Made by a program: the position numbers and the translations under genes. Below are positions 1 to 10,789 of a stretch of 64,000 nt of DNA, in pieces. Within the stretch, counting starts at the first letter, position 1. Each line of letters begins with the position of its first letter. Location: assembly GCF_963675165.1 (NCBI RefSeq), contig NC_087381.1, positions 5,147,378 through 5,211,377 on the forward strand, written 5' to 3'. Under the pieces are notes generated by a model. The model was not told the origin of the DNA. It ran no database searches and saw nothing but the letters and a program-made list of their open reading frames with translations. Source of the DNA: Halichondria panicea. Taxonomy: Eukaryota; Porifera; Demospongiae; Suberitida; Halichondriidae.

Positions 1-112
1 ACTACATCGGACCCAGATGCTTCTCTTTGCAAGGTCAAGTCCACTCCCTGAGCAGTCAGTAGAGGGAGCAATGCACTGAGAGTAATCAGCACACTGAAAG
101 CAGCAGTCTTCA
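1..112 (-). CDS. 5' exon (signal peptide) of a vWA-family gene, runs off the window
   Basis: On the minus strand an ATG at 112-110 opens a hydrophobic signal peptide ([20 protein letters not shown]) followed by [17 protein letters not shown]. It differs by only a few bases from the first exon of the plus-strand vWA gene at 33156, and the start codon context is also similar. The reading continues past base 1, so the gene lies mostly outside the window. By analogy with the 33-kb copy it should encode a lysozyme-like segment and a vWA domain, but none of that is visible here. The near identity suggests a recent duplicate. Confidence 0.75.
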
Positions 113-473
113 TTGATATATTGATTAAGTTAACAAGTGATGTGGCGACTAAAATGTTGACAGTGCAGAAAGTGATGCATGATGGCCACTATAGGGAAGT
201 ATCCCTCAGAAAATCATGTACACAGCACAAGGAAACTATAATTATGCCCTCAAACCCATGCACACACACATAAGGAAACTAGGCCACCAGAAAGAAAATT
301 ATACCCACACACACAAGGAAAGTTTAACCTCAAACCCACACAAAGTAGGAAACTCTAACCTCAGAAATGTACTCTCATAAAACAAGGCTCAATATCGTGA
401 AATGTCAAAAGGATATATGACTGTGTACAAGTGTGTGTTGGTGCATTGTTTAGCATAACATTGTATACCCAAC

Positions 474-1182
474 TAGGCCCTGATAAATTATGCTCAGAAT
501 AATTTTAGCATAATAGATCTTAGCCTCGATTCCAGCCGCGAAGATCGAGGCTAAATAGATCTAGGTGTCTAAAGATATCAATGTTCATTTTTGGGAAATC
601 AATTTTTGCATAACGAATGTTCTCATAGCAAAAAGTGGCTGAAGGGGAGTACTGATTAGGCCAAGCCAACTTAATAACATGTTTCACGACTTTCATTAGC
701 AATTTATAGACCAGCTAGGCCTGTAAAAAAAAAGTATGAATCTCATTAAAAATGAAGGGAGAGTGGGTGTTTAGGCTGTTAGAGAAATTGTTAGGCTTCC
801 CAAACCACACTGGTAAGTTGTGGTCACAAAAAAACCTTATAAGGGTGTTTTTTTACAAAAAGAGACCTGCTTGCATCCGTGAAGCATGTAATTAAGTTGG
901 CTTGGCTTTATAGTGAATATTATGGATCAGTTCAAGTCGGCAAGATAACACTGAGAACCATGCATGATCATATTAATTATGTCATGTGTCAGTCATGCAT
1001 GTGCTGTGTTTATGCCTACGTCTTAATTTCGTCAATAATTATTATGTCACATTTTTTGGAAATAATTACATTTTTATGAGAATAATCAGGGAATAATCGG
1101 ATTTTTTATGAGAATAATAGGTACATTTTTCAAAAATAATATAAAATAATGGGGAAAAAAAAGCATAATTTATCAGGGCCTA
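474..1182. mobile_element. MITE-like element with TIRs reading TAGGCCCTGATAAATTATGC
   Basis: The left end (474-493) and the right end (1163-1182) are inverted copies of one terminal sequence. A second inner inverted pair lies at about 659-688 and 880-910. No transposase is encoded. Sequences resembling the terminus recur singly near 5167 and 23942-23972, so it is a dispersed family. A small foldback element (521-553) is inserted inside it. Confidence 0.6.
521..553. mobile_element. 33-bp foldback mini-element with 9-bp target duplication
   Basis: TAGCCTCGAT at the left end and ATCGAGGCTA at the right end are perfect inverted repeats around a short loop. The element is flanked by exact direct repeats AATAGATCT (512-520 and 554-562), a 9-bp target-site duplication. 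The same terminus and duplication length recur at 10573 and 13395. Confidence 0.65.
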
Positions 1183-1204
1183 ACCTAAACCAATGCATGC
1201 ACCA

Positions 1205-1340
1205 ACAATGAGTCCAATTGAGGGATTTGAGACCCGAAGCATAGACATAGTTTAAATTACATGGAACGTAGCGAGGGGGCTATATAAACTAATGGTCTGA
1301 TGATCTCAAAATCCCATTGTGACCATTGGACGAGGCTATA
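1205..1340. repeat. Imperfect palindrome related to the 3410 foldback
   Basis: The segment from about 1210 to 1335 folds imperfectly. Its right part (ATCCCATTGTGACCATTGGA) matches the right flank of the foldback at 3410-3504. Confidence 0.35.
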
Positions 1341-1570
1341 TATACCGGACAACTAAGCAATGAGAAAGATCAATGAGCGTGGTTTGCGAGCTTGAAGACT
1401 TACAAAAAACTTGGAAAGCACAGCGCATCTGTATAGGAGACGACATGACATGTTGTTCAACTAGCCATTTGAAGGCTACAAAATCTGGCCACTCTTTCTG
1501 CAGTATAATAATGGTATTATAGTCTACTTTGAGACTATAATTATTGTTTTTCGGTGTAACTATAATCAAA

Positions 1571-1690
1571 GAACCGGCTCAGTTTATCTAAACGTAGTGA
1601 TATAGGAGTCTGGACTGTACGAATGTGAAAGACAGTTTACCCACCTGCCTGTTGAGAGCAGGGGAGGGGAGGGACGTACGAGGAAGAAAA
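1571..1690. repeat. Dispersed repeat, second copy at 27119-27220
   Basis: Both places share GACTGTACGAATGTGAAAGA followed by TTGAGAGCAGGGGAGGGGAG and GTACGAGGA with few mismatches. No coding potential is seen. Bases 1340-1570 show nothing recognisable. Confidence 0.55.
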
Positions 1691-1768
1691 AACAATACAG
1701 ATATCAACAAAAGTCATGGAAAAAGTGATATTGACCAAATAAACTTATGTAAAAGCCGTTTTTTATAG

Positions 1769-1951
1769 TACAGTGGAATCTCAGTTAACAACTACCTCCG
1801 AATAAAGGCCAGCTGCTATATATAACGGCCAGGCACCCAGGTCCCAAATGAACAGTTTGTATACAAAACAACCTCTCAACAAAGGCCACCTCTGTATAAA
1901 GGCCAAAACATTGTTCACCAAAGGTGTCCGTTATAGAGGGGTTCCACTGTA
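1769..1951. mobile_element. MITE with TACAGTGGAA / TTCCACTGTA termini
   Basis: A 183-bp element with perfect 10-bp terminal inverted repeats beginning with TA, as for Tc1/mariner or pogo-type MITEs. The interior consists of repeated AAAGGCCA and ACAAC motifs. Related copies, partly degraded, lie at 43909-44095, 41975-42075 and 37395-37495. No transposase is encoded. Confidence 0.65.
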
Positions 1952-2384
1952 TACACATGCACAGAGGTGCATTTTGAAAAGATAGGTGGTGCATGCCATT
2001 GACGCACAGTGCAGTGCAGGTCAGTTGGATTTGGTCCTGTATATAGAGCTATATACTCTTGAAGAGAGTAATAAGAGCTTGAGCTGCACCATGCTTGTCA
2101 GATCTCCTTTGATAAGCCATTCCATGGAATGTTTATATCATAACGATTTCATGACCCGTTATGGTTGTTAATTACCAGTCCATGAAATTCCTGGTATACC
2201 AATTGCCACATTGGAACTTGACCAGGCGTTCTGTCTGTAACAAGCAGCCTGTTCTCGACGCTATAGGCCATTTCAACAAAAGGAATACCTTTCGTTAATT
2301 AAAATGCAAAAATATGAATTGATAGTTGACCCTTGAAATTGTGCAGACTGATCAAATATACCTGAACATTAATTTTGTTGGCGG

Positions 2385-2760
2385 TTTTTGTTTAACCATG
2401 CGCACAGTTAATTGTGCCAGCTATAGGCCGAGGCGGGTGACCCTTCTCTACCATCATACTAATTGTACCCCTCTGATGCCAGTAAAAATGTTACGAATTG
2501 TCAATTTATTGCATATAATAATTATGAGCAGAACACTTAATGCTTCTGAGGTGTAAAATTGAACTGCATAGAGTGTCCTCAATACCATAGCTAACACGTC
2601 CTCCAACTTTGAAGTCAAACTGTTCAAGTAACGTAAATGCAACAACCAGAGCCACTAAGTTCTAATGTGTCTGCCACTAATGTTATAACGTCCATGCACT
2701 GCCAAAATCTCAACGTGACCTGATTACTCGGCCGTAATAACCAAGGGGGCTGGGGGGCAG
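2385..2760. repeat. Dispersed repeat, second copy at 24484-24945
   Basis: The two regions share long blocks, for example ACAGTTAATTGTGCCAGC, TGAGGTGTAAAATTGAACTG and CAAAATCTCAACGTGACCTG in the same order, with small indels. They are about 400 bp each and non-coding. Bases 2760-3076 hold nothing I can identify. Confidence 0.6.
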
Positions 2761-3076
2761 GTTTTCATACTGCAATTATGTATCTAAACTATGTTAACAA
2801 CTATGAGAACATTAAATTAAGTTTCACCAGCGCAAGAGCCGCCTTGCCCAGGAGTTCGCCCCCATTTCTATTTGTGCCTCCACCATAAAACATTTTCTTA
2901 CAGCCCTGGATTAGAGCCTCGCTTCGTTAGGAATTAAAAAGGGGCTGGCAGCATGAAATTGATATGAAAACTCAAGAAGCAAAAACAGCATGCAAATGAA
3001 CAAAGTCTAAAATGCTCAAAATACTCTCATGTTAGCTAACTACTTTTTCACTTGTTATAGTATCCAAGTATTGTAC

Positions 3077-3319
3077 TCAGTCAGTCGTATCTTTTTTTTT
3101 ATCCAAAAACGCACTCGTTTCAGTATCGGATTGACAACTTTTTTTCTTACGATCCTTCACTCCACACACGACAACGAGTATTAGAATACAACAGCATACA
3201 ATGAGCAGGATCACCACAATTGGTACCACTATGGCCGTGTTTAGATTGACTGTGACTACTACTTCAGGGGGGTTTATAGTAGTGTCAGTGATGACTTCTT
3301 CCTCGGTTAGAAGCTGATC
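3077..3319 (-). CDS. Last exon encoding a membrane anchor and cytoplasmic tail
   Basis: On the minus strand an acceptor (TTTATTATAG) at about 3320 precedes an open exon of 80 codons ending in TGA. The peptide starts DQLLTEEEVITD, has one strong transmembrane helix (TAIVVPIVVILLIVCCCILI, continuing into LVVVCGV) and a short basic-acidic tail that begins DRKKKSCQ. It must be the 3' end of a minus-strand type I membrane protein whose upstream exons are not found between 3320 and 12000; transposon debris lies there. It sits directly upstream of the vWA-family first exon at 1-112, so it may be the tail of a neighbouring member of that family (inference). Confidence 0.5.
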   Translation of the reverse strand, partial: DQLLTEEEVITDTTINPPEVVVTVNLNTAIVVPIVVILLIVCCCILILVVVCGVKDRKKKSCQSDTETSAFLDKKKDTTD

Positions 3320-3409
3320 TATAATAAAGAGAGACAATGCAATATAATAATGATCTAGTTGTGCTCAAGGAAATTGCCTATATATAGTTATAGGATGAAT
3401 CCAAGGTTT

Positions 3410-3504
3410 CTATGGGATTATGAGACCCCGAGGGCCTGAGGCTGTAGCGCCCCCGAGTGCAGCGAAGGCGCTACTAAGGGCCTGAGGGTCTCATAATCCC
3501 ATAG
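3410..3504. repeat. Foldback palindrome with CCCGAGGGC-type core
   Basis: CTATGGGATTATGAGACC (3410-3427) is the exact reverse complement of 3487-3504. An inner GTAGCGCC...GGCGCTAC hairpin occupies the middle. The centre carries CCCCGAGGGCC, seen in several other palindromes of the window whose arms are unrelated. Confidence 0.7.
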
Positions 3505-3649
3505 TGACCGTTGGATGAGGCCTATAACTGATTTAGAATAGTGCTAAGCAAGCTAAGCTATATTAACACAAAGAATACTTGGATGAGAGACTTGGATGAG
3601 GCAATACTTTAATCTCATTGGAGATAAGATGCCTCACATCGATCGCGTA

Positions 3650-4990
3650 TACACCTTCCTCATTTCCTCACTAAGTACGATGTGTACTTCAGGATGAAGA
3701 GGGAGCTCATGGCTGGAGGAATCCCAGTTGTAAAAGTTTCTACCTTTTACCGCTTTTGGAAAGAAGATTTTTCGAAGGTGCTCATTCCCAGTGTAAGTAT
3801 TCTATAATTATACTATAACCATATCAACTATAACAATTTACAGCAAATTAAAGCGCTTTCAGCAAGTGTGATATTTGCACTAAGTTTGACCAGGAAAGAA
3901 TGAAGAGTGGATTTAAGGAGGAGTATGATCAACATCTACAGATTGTTCAGTAAGTGACTCTGCAAGCCTTTACCTTATATTCAAGTACAGATTACATTTA
4001 CACGCAATTAATTCTTTGCCTTTAGTCAGACAGCAATAAAATGTACGTAACTCACAATTATGCATTTTATTCCATCTTGCTATTATTATTATGGTGACAG
4101 GCAAGGAAGGCGGAAGTATTATGGTCATCGGGAGAAATCTAGAACAAATCCACAGCACAGTGTTACCCTCATCATTGATGGCATGGATCAGCACAAGACC
4201 AATCTTCTTCACCTCGCAAAGATCTCAAAGTCTGTGCAGGGATTGCTTCCTCTCAGAACACGTCACTGGAGTGCTAGTACACACCCGGGCATGCACCTCA
4301 TGGAAAGTTAGCTCACGTCTACATTGACATACTGCAATTCCCTCATGACTGCAACGTTATATACAATTCATGTGCTACTCAAATCCTTGATTGCTTTAGA
4401 TCATCTCCCACCAGTTCTGAACATCCAACTGGACAATACAACAAAAGAAAACCAAAACAAGTTCTTCCTGGGGTTTTGTGCATTGTTGGTAGAACGGAAG
4501 ATATTCACTAAGGTATCATTATTATAGCATTGTAATAATTATTACATAGCAACTGCATGCACTGCCCTGCCCTAATGACTACAATTATAATCATTCATGC
4601 ATACATTGTCAATGCATGGTTGCCCATGCATGCATATGACACTGTATACATTGTGCTATAATAGGTGCGGGTAAACTTCCTACCTGTTGGTCATAAATAT
4701 ACCCATGAGGACATTGACCAGCTTTTACATAATGATTATTGCATGTATAATTGTACAGATCTCCAAAAGCAGATTACACAGTCAAGCACACCTACCCCAA
4801 CGGTTGAGGTACTCAATACTATTTCTGATGTGAGGTCGTGGCTGGAACCTTGTATTGACGGACTAAACGGTCACTCTCTTCCACATTGCTTCAAATTCTT
4901 TTAGAAGATGGGAAAGCTGTGATATATTTTCAGCATTGGAGCAGTGATGCTTGGTGCAATGCTGATGTAGCAGTGAAATGATGTAGCAGT
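3650..4990 (+). pseudogene. DUF7869-type transposon gene remnant, N-terminal part
   Basis: Exon-like blocks at about 3650-3793, 3863-3952, 4101-4306, 4400-4512 and 4665-4903 give the order known from a widespread animal transposon-encoded family. First comes HLPHFLTKYDVYFRMKREL with the FWKEDF motif, then KCDICTKF, then RKYYGHRE with IIDGMDQHKTNLLHL. These are followed by IQLDNTTKENQNKFFLGFCA and finally VGHKYTHEDIDQLL. After 4903 the reading continues only after a frameshift (EDGKAVIYFQHW). The IDGMDQ, LDN and GHxxTHEDIDQ motifs are the family hallmarks (from memory of the family, not searched). Phase mismatches between blocks and the frameshift indicate a pseudogene. A C-terminal piece lies at 10790-11640. 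Confidence 0.6.
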
Positions 4991-5328
4991 GAAACTACTT
5001 CTGGCAAGTCCGCATGTAATATATAACGTTTTTTCAGTGATCATAATAAATACCGTACAAGCACATGCATACATTATGTATGGCAACACCCTTTGTGTTA
5101 GGGTGTATGCAGTTGCTAATAGCGGTTTTTTACAGACGCTGATGTTCGTTATATTGTACAGCTCTCTAGGCCCTGATAATACACCCATTCGATACTTGAA
5201 TTCTTGAAAAATGTGCCTATTACGCTCATAAAAATTTGGATTTTACACTATAATAGCGTAACATTTTGAGTATTAATTTTCGCTGATTCGTGCATTTTAC
5301 TGTAAGGATCTTTACCAAAAATACACCT

Positions 5329-5472
5329 ATGATGTTTAAGGTAGTTAAACAAGGTTAATCGAGGTACTCCGCTTGCCCCGCCTACTGCATTATGTACTGC
5401 CCAGCATCTACGCGCATGCGTAATTATCTCTACACCACCTCGTGCTCGATTATAGCTACCTGAGTTTAAAGC
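5329..5472. repeat. 144-bp repeat, exact second copy at 10043-10186
   Basis: ATGATGTTTAAGGTAGTTAA through CTGAGTTTAAAGC is found in both places with a constant offset of 4714 and no difference that I can see. It contains a TACGCGCATGCGTA near-palindrome. It is non-coding and the duplication must be recent. Confidence 0.85.
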
Positions 5473-5589
5473 TGTCTTCTCTCTCTGGTTCCATCTCTCC
5501 TACACCGAGGGACACACCCGCCGACCCGGTGGCCCTCAACGAAAGACTCTCCACCCTCGAGCAGGCCCTGGCTGCAGCTTAACAGACTC

Positions 5590-6060
5590 ACCAGCCTTAT
5601 CACCGTGAGTCTTTGCCCACCCTGCCCTGCCTACAATAACAGCTTATAAAATACCGCCCCGCTCTGCTCCATACTATATATTGCCCTATAATAATTATAC
5701 TGCCCTGCTATAGTATACTGCCTCGCCCTGCCCTCTATAATAACTATATTACGCTCTATAACGTTGCCCTGCCCTGCTCTATATTATTATGCTGCCTCTA
5801 TAATATACTGCCCTGCTCTGCCCTATAATGTACTGCTCTATAATAATATTTTATACTGCCCTGCTCTGCCCTATAATGTACTGCTCTATAATAATATTTT
5901 ATACTGCCCTGCTCTGCCCTATAATGTACTGCTTTATAATAATATTTTATACTTCCCTGCTCTGCCCTATAATGTACTGCTCTATAATAATATTTTATAC
6001 TGCACTGCTCTGCCCTATAATGTACTGCGCCCTGTAATGTACTGCTCTATAATATACTGC
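5590..6060. repeat. Minisatellite of about 48-bp units (TATAATGTACTGC family)
   Basis: Units built from CTGCCCTGCTCTGCCCTATA plus ATGTACTGCTCTATAATAAT recur, most regularly between 5828 and 6025. Because the unit is a multiple of three, long open frames arise by chance. Confidence 0.85.
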
Positions 6061-6456
6061 CTTGCTCTGCTCTATGCCCGCTCTCTATGCCCACTCTATG
6101 CCCGCTCTCTATGCCCGCTCTATGCCCACTCTATGCCCGCTCTATGCTCGCTCTATGCCCACTCTCTATGCCCACTCTATGCCCGCTCTATGCCCGCTCT
6201 ATGCCCACTCTGTGCCCGCTCTATGCCCACTCTATGCTCGCTCTCTATGCCCACTCTATGCCCACTCTATGCTCGCTCTCTATGCCCACTCTATGCCCAC
6301 TCTATGCTCGCTCTCTATGCCCACTCTCTATGCCCACTCTATGCCCACTCCATGCCCGCTCTCTATGCCCACTCTATGCCCGCTCTATGCCCACTCTATG
6401 CCCGCTCTATGCCCACTCTATGCCCACTCTATGCCCGCTCTATGCCCGCTCTATGC
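6060..6456. repeat. Minisatellite of 12- and 14-bp units (CTCTATGCCC RCT)
   Basis: About thirty units of CTCTATGCCCAC or CTCTATGCCCGC, some extended by CT. The mixture of 12- and 14-bp units leaves all three plus-strand frames open, so the long open frames here are not evidence of a gene. Confidence 0.9.
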
Positions 6457-6990
6457 CCCCGATAATGTACTGCTCTATAATATACTGCCCCTATAATGTA
6501 CTGCTCTATAATATACTGCCCCTATAATGTACTGCTCTATAATACACTCTGCCCTATAATGTATACTGCTCTATAATATAATGGGCTGCTCTGCTCTACC
6601 CACCCTGACCTGCCCTCACCTATAACAGCCTACAAAATACTGCCCGCTCTGCTCCATACTATATACTGCCCTGCTATAATATACTGCCCTGCTCTGCCCT
6701 GCTCTATAACGTTGCCCTGCTCTGCTCTATAATGTACTGCTCTATAATAATTATACGGCCCTATAATATACTGCCCTGCTCTGCTCTATACTATACTGCC
6801 CTGCTCTGCTCTATGCCCCGCTCTGCTCTATAAGGTACTGCCCTGCTCTATACTATACTGCTGTATAATAGACTGCCCCGCTGAGGCTGCTCTGCTCTTA
6901 TAATGTACTGCTCTATAATAATGCTCTATAATACTGCCCAGCTCCATAATTTACTGCCCCGCCTATAACATACACCCTATCCCCGTATAC
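6457..6990. repeat. Degenerate continuation of the TATAATGTACTGC satellite
   Basis: Loose copies of CTGCTCTATAATATACTGCC continue to about 6970. The same sequence reappears at 9560-9665. Confidence 0.75.
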
Positions 6991-7004
6991 CGCCAATCTA
7001 TCAC

Positions 7005-7313
7005 TTGGTGACCCCCCCCCCTGACGCACACTCGCCCACAGGTACCATAGACAGCGGAATGCTGTCCCCAGCCACTATTTATAGCATATCAATTATTAGG
7101 CAAAAAAAAAAAAAAAAGTTTATGTACCCCTCTTGGCTGTACTACGACACAGAGTTCCAGAAATGGGGCCGCCACAACACACTGCCGCCCACCATTAACA
7201 CCCAGCTGTACTCCCTCGCCTTTACCGGACAAGGCAACCCTGTCTGTGTCGTGGTGCCCGGTATGCCAGGTAGACGGAGGAAACCACACCTTAACCTTTG
7301 GGGTGGTGCCTAA
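7005..7313 (+). pseudogene. Possible retroelement gag-like fragment
   Basis: After an A-tract, an open segment encodes YPSWLYYDTEFQKWGRHNTL followed by PPTINTQLYSLAFTGQGNP. The W-x-x-YD-x-x-F core followed by an aromatic L-W/Y segment resembles gag-like proteins of invertebrate retroelements as I remember them. Only about 60 codons are convincing. Another open piece at 5497-5580 (DTPADPVALNERLSTLEQAL) could be from the same protein, separated by the minisatellites. No reverse transcriptase is seen, so function is not supported. Confidence 0.3.
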
Positions 7314-7372
7314 AAGATCAAAAGATTATAATAACATTCAGCCACATAACTATAATTGAATTGCTATAACAG

Positions 7373-7411
<39 letters not shown>

Positions 7412-8030
7412 GGTAGATACATGTAACACACCACTAACTCACAAGCCAACAAACCTAAAGAAGTATACTAAGAACAGCCATACACAAAGTACAGTACATC
7501 TCGTACAAGGGTGACAAAAAAAAAAAAGAAAAAAAAAAAAATTATGGATCATGCAACCTTAGACATAATTATGTATAGGCCCACACAAGCAAACTTACAT
7601 GCAATGGCGCTCATAGGCACATATAAAGCAATTGTGATCCTACAAAAAACTGGGAGTTCATAAAAAGATTCAACTTTGGGCACAGAATTACAATGCATAT
7701 CACAGCACAAGCCAACTAATCGCACAAGCCAACTAATTACAAATTATGACCTAATCCTACCCGGAGAGCATAACACAACCAACAAGCCTATTATGTCGGG
7801 ATGAAAATGTCCTTACACAAGTAAACAGTACACTCATAAGCCCAACAAGCCTTTGCTTCCCCTGAAAAGGTCAGAACACTATCATGCAATCAACCTCTAT
7901 ACATGTACACAGTGAGCCTAATGAGTGACTGAGTGGTGAGCCTAATTGAATTGTAACCTTGGTCGGAAGCATGCAGAAACTTCACACAAGCCTAGGCATA
8001 AGAATTAACTTTTGGCAGCACTGATAATGT
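7314..8030. other. Non-coding stretch with A-rich runs
   Basis: A 32-nt poly(A) run lies at about 7377-7408 and a shorter A-rich run at 7516-7540. No gene or repeat family is otherwise recognised. Confidence 0.5.
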
Positions 8031-8069
8031 AAATTGTTAGCACTGTATGAAGTATCATGCCACAGGCAC

Positions 8070-8340
8070 ACACGGCACGGGCGGGCACGCACACACACAC
8101 ACACACACGTGGGCACCAATAGTGAATACACACAAATGTGCACACCAATACACACACACAGATACACACAAGCGCGCACGTGTGCACAGATACACACCCT
8201 CGCGGGCACACATACAGACACATACACACACATACACTCGCATGGGAACACATATACAGACACACACACACACACACGCACGCACGCGCACAGAAAGATA
8301 CACACACACATACACACACGCACACACACACACAAACACC
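8070..8340. repeat. (CA)n-rich microsatellite
   Basis: Compound CA/CACG/CATA repeats. Open frames on both strands are products of the repeat. Confidence 0.95.
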
Positions 8341-8559
8341 ACTTACTGTAAGCAGTTCCACTCCTGGCCTGCCTATGGACTCCCACCATCTCAACCAATC
8401 CGTTGGCCCAAACTTTTCGGTGTTCAGCATTCTTCACAGCTGATAACAGAATACATCGTGGATGAGACCAACAGATAGCTAAGCAAATCAATGATAACCC
8501 CCTTTACATTGCAACACTGCTGAGCGTACATATATAGGCTTCTGTATCTAAACTCGGGC

Positions 8560-9480
8560 TTCAACACACTGCTGGAGCCAGTATACTTTACAAGCTACGC
8601 AGGTAAGCGTATAGTATTATCAGCTAGCTAATAATCATACGCACACAAAGCTTACCTCTAAAGTAATCTCTCGCTCTGTCCTTGGCTGGTTGACTCTTCG
8701 ACTGTTCAGATAAAACTACAAGGCAGCTTGAAGAGAACCGTTACTGTTACTAAGGGGTGCATCTTTCTTTGCCACACCGAAACAAATAAATTGAATATCA
8801 AACACTGTACACTACACTCTAAAAACAGGCTCTAAACTAACTCAGCTTCTACACAAGTATACTTCACACACTCATAAACTATCTAGGCAAGTGCATAAGC
8901 ATATTAAATCAGCTCAAAGGCTTATGAAGGCTTATACTAGCTACATAATGCTTGCTATATACGCACACAAAGCTTACCTCTGAAGTGATCCCTTGCTCTG
9001 GTCCTTGGCGGGTTGACTGTTTCGTTGAAAACCAGGAGATCCTGACACAGTAACTACTGTAGACTACTTTGCTAAGAAGTTGAATAAAGAAAACTGTCAC
9101 TGTTTCCAAGTTATGCGTCTTTCTTTGCTAGAGGCAAAGGCTGAAAAAGAGAAAATAAATCTCAAAACAGGCTCTAAACTCACGAAGCTACTCTTCCAGT
9201 ATATTTCACACACTCAGAGGCTATCTATAGGTAGGTGGACAAGCATATTAAATCAGCTCAAAAGGCTTATAAAGGCTGAACTAGGAAAATGCTGACTGTA
9301 TACACACACACAGAGCTTACTTGGGAAATGATCCTTCACTGGGGCCTTGGCTGGTATACTCCTCCGTTCGAAACTTAGAGATCCTGGCAGAGTAGCTATT
9401 CTTGACTAGTTTGCAACAAAGTTGCCTGCAGAAAACTGCTACTGCTTCTTAGCTACGCATCTTTCTTTGCTAGGAGCTGA
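8560..9480. repeat. Three diverged tandem copies of a 320-355-bp unit
   Basis: AAGCTTAC landmarks fall near 8649, 8971 and 9314, and CATCTTTCTTTGC landmarks near 8760, 9116 and 9458. Each copy also contains a TTGGCTGG/TTGGCGGG block. On the minus strand each unit offers a short open segment (e.g. QPAKDRARDYFR) ending at a consensus donor GTAAGC, so these could be triplicated small exons. I cannot link them to any gene. Confidence 0.6.
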
Positions 9481-9731
9481 TAATAAAAGTAATTTAAAAT
9501 TAATTGGATTTTGGTTCCGCGGTGGGTGGTACTACGTATGAGATCATAACCGCGGCTATTCGGTCTATAATGTACGGCTCTATAATATAATGCCCTGCTC
9601 TGCTTTATACTATACTGCCCTGCTCTGCTCTATAATGTACTGCTCTATAATATACTGCCCCGCTGAGGTGGCATACTTACCTTTACGCAATCGATGTATT
9701 AATTCCTTGGGGGTAGGACATGCGTCCGATG

Positions 9732-10042
9732 GGCTATGACTGTTGGCTAGGCCACCTCTTTACCCCCAAGTACTTAATTAGGGGAGCATCGTAATTATTA
9801 GAAACGCTTCATCATTATCTAATTAGCGAGGTTGCACCCCTCTAATTAATTAGAGGGGCTTCCTATCCATATTAACGGCCTTCAGTCATGGTCCGGCTCA
9901 CCCTCCAAGGAGCGTTGCGGTAATGGGTAGCTGTACTCATCGCTTGCAGCAGTACCTAGAATGACGTATATCTTCGTAGTGGTAATGGTATCTAATTGGG
10001 TGCATGGCTTGCATATTTATTACTTGACGTACAGTAGATTAA
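9732..10042. repeat. 311-bp repeat, copy 1
   Basis: It is identical by eye, without indels (offset 518), to 10250-10560. It includes a CTCTAATTAATTAGAG palindrome. Function unknown. Confidence 0.9.
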
Positions 10043-10249
10043 ATGATGTTTAAGGTAGTTAAACAAGGTTAATCGAGGTACTCCGCTTGCCCCGCCTACT
10101 GCATTATGTACTGCCCAGCATCTACGCGCATGCGTAATTATCTCTACACCACCTCGTGCTCGATTATAGCTACCTGAGTTTAAAGCCCCACACCCAACCC
10201 TCCCTTGGTTTCTATACATTTCTCTGTCATTACGACATGACCGAGCCGT

Positions 10250-10560
10250 GGCTATGACTGTTGGCTAGGCCACCTCTTTACCCCCAAGTACTTAATTAGG
10301 GGAGCATCGTAATTATTAGAAACGCTTCATCATTATCTAATTAGCGAGGTTGCACCCCTCTAATTAATTAGAGGGGCTTCCTATCCATATTAACGGCCTT
10401 CAGTCATGGTCCGGCTCACCCTCCAAGGAGCGTTGCGGTAATGGGTAGCTGTACTCATCGCTTGCAGCAGTACCTAGAATGACGTATATCTTCGTAGTGG
10501 TAATGGTATCTAATTGGGTGCATGGCTTGCATATTTATTACTTGACGTACAGTAGATTAA
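10250..10560. repeat. 311-bp repeat, copy 2
   Basis: Exact partner of 9732-10042. The 207 bases between the copies contain the 144-bp repeat shared with 5329-5472. Confidence 0.9.
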
Positions 10561-10572
10561 CAACTTTACATG

Positions 10573-10660
10573 TAGCCTCGATCCCAGGCCGAGTTTTCGC
10601 TTTTATAGCGGTTAGGCGAAACCGTTATAAAAGCGAAAACTCGGCCTGGGATCGAGGCTA
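10573..10660. mobile_element. 88-bp hairpin element with 9-bp target duplication
   Basis: TAGCCTCGATCCCAGGCCG at the left end and its reverse complement at the right end extend into near-perfect arms of about 40 bp around a short loop. Exact direct repeats CTTTACATG flank it (10564-10572 and 10661-10669). Same family as 521-553. Confidence 0.75.
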
Positions 10661-10789
10661 CTTTACATGCAAAATGTTTACTGCAGGAGATTCCATGTGG
10701 CATTCCAAATAGAGCTCACCTGTCTGACAACAAGATAGACCTGCCGCGCACGTCTACACATAGATATTCCAAAGTTTTAGTCTTGGATC

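Noticed and set aside
5764-6527. Overlapping long open frames of 144-233 codons
   Set aside because: They are translations of 12-, 14- and 48-bp minisatellites, open in several frames at once; no splice sites or conserved protein content.
7982-8491. Cys/Val-rich and His/Thr-rich open frames on both strands
   Set aside because: Translations of the CA/GT microsatellite. The same applies to 28407-28966 and 53902-54488.
9673-9682. ATACTTACCT, identical to the 5' end of U1 snRNA
   Set aside because: The sequence after these ten bases does not form U1 stem I or an Sm site; it fits better as a chance match or a minus-strand splice donor (AGGTAAGTAT).
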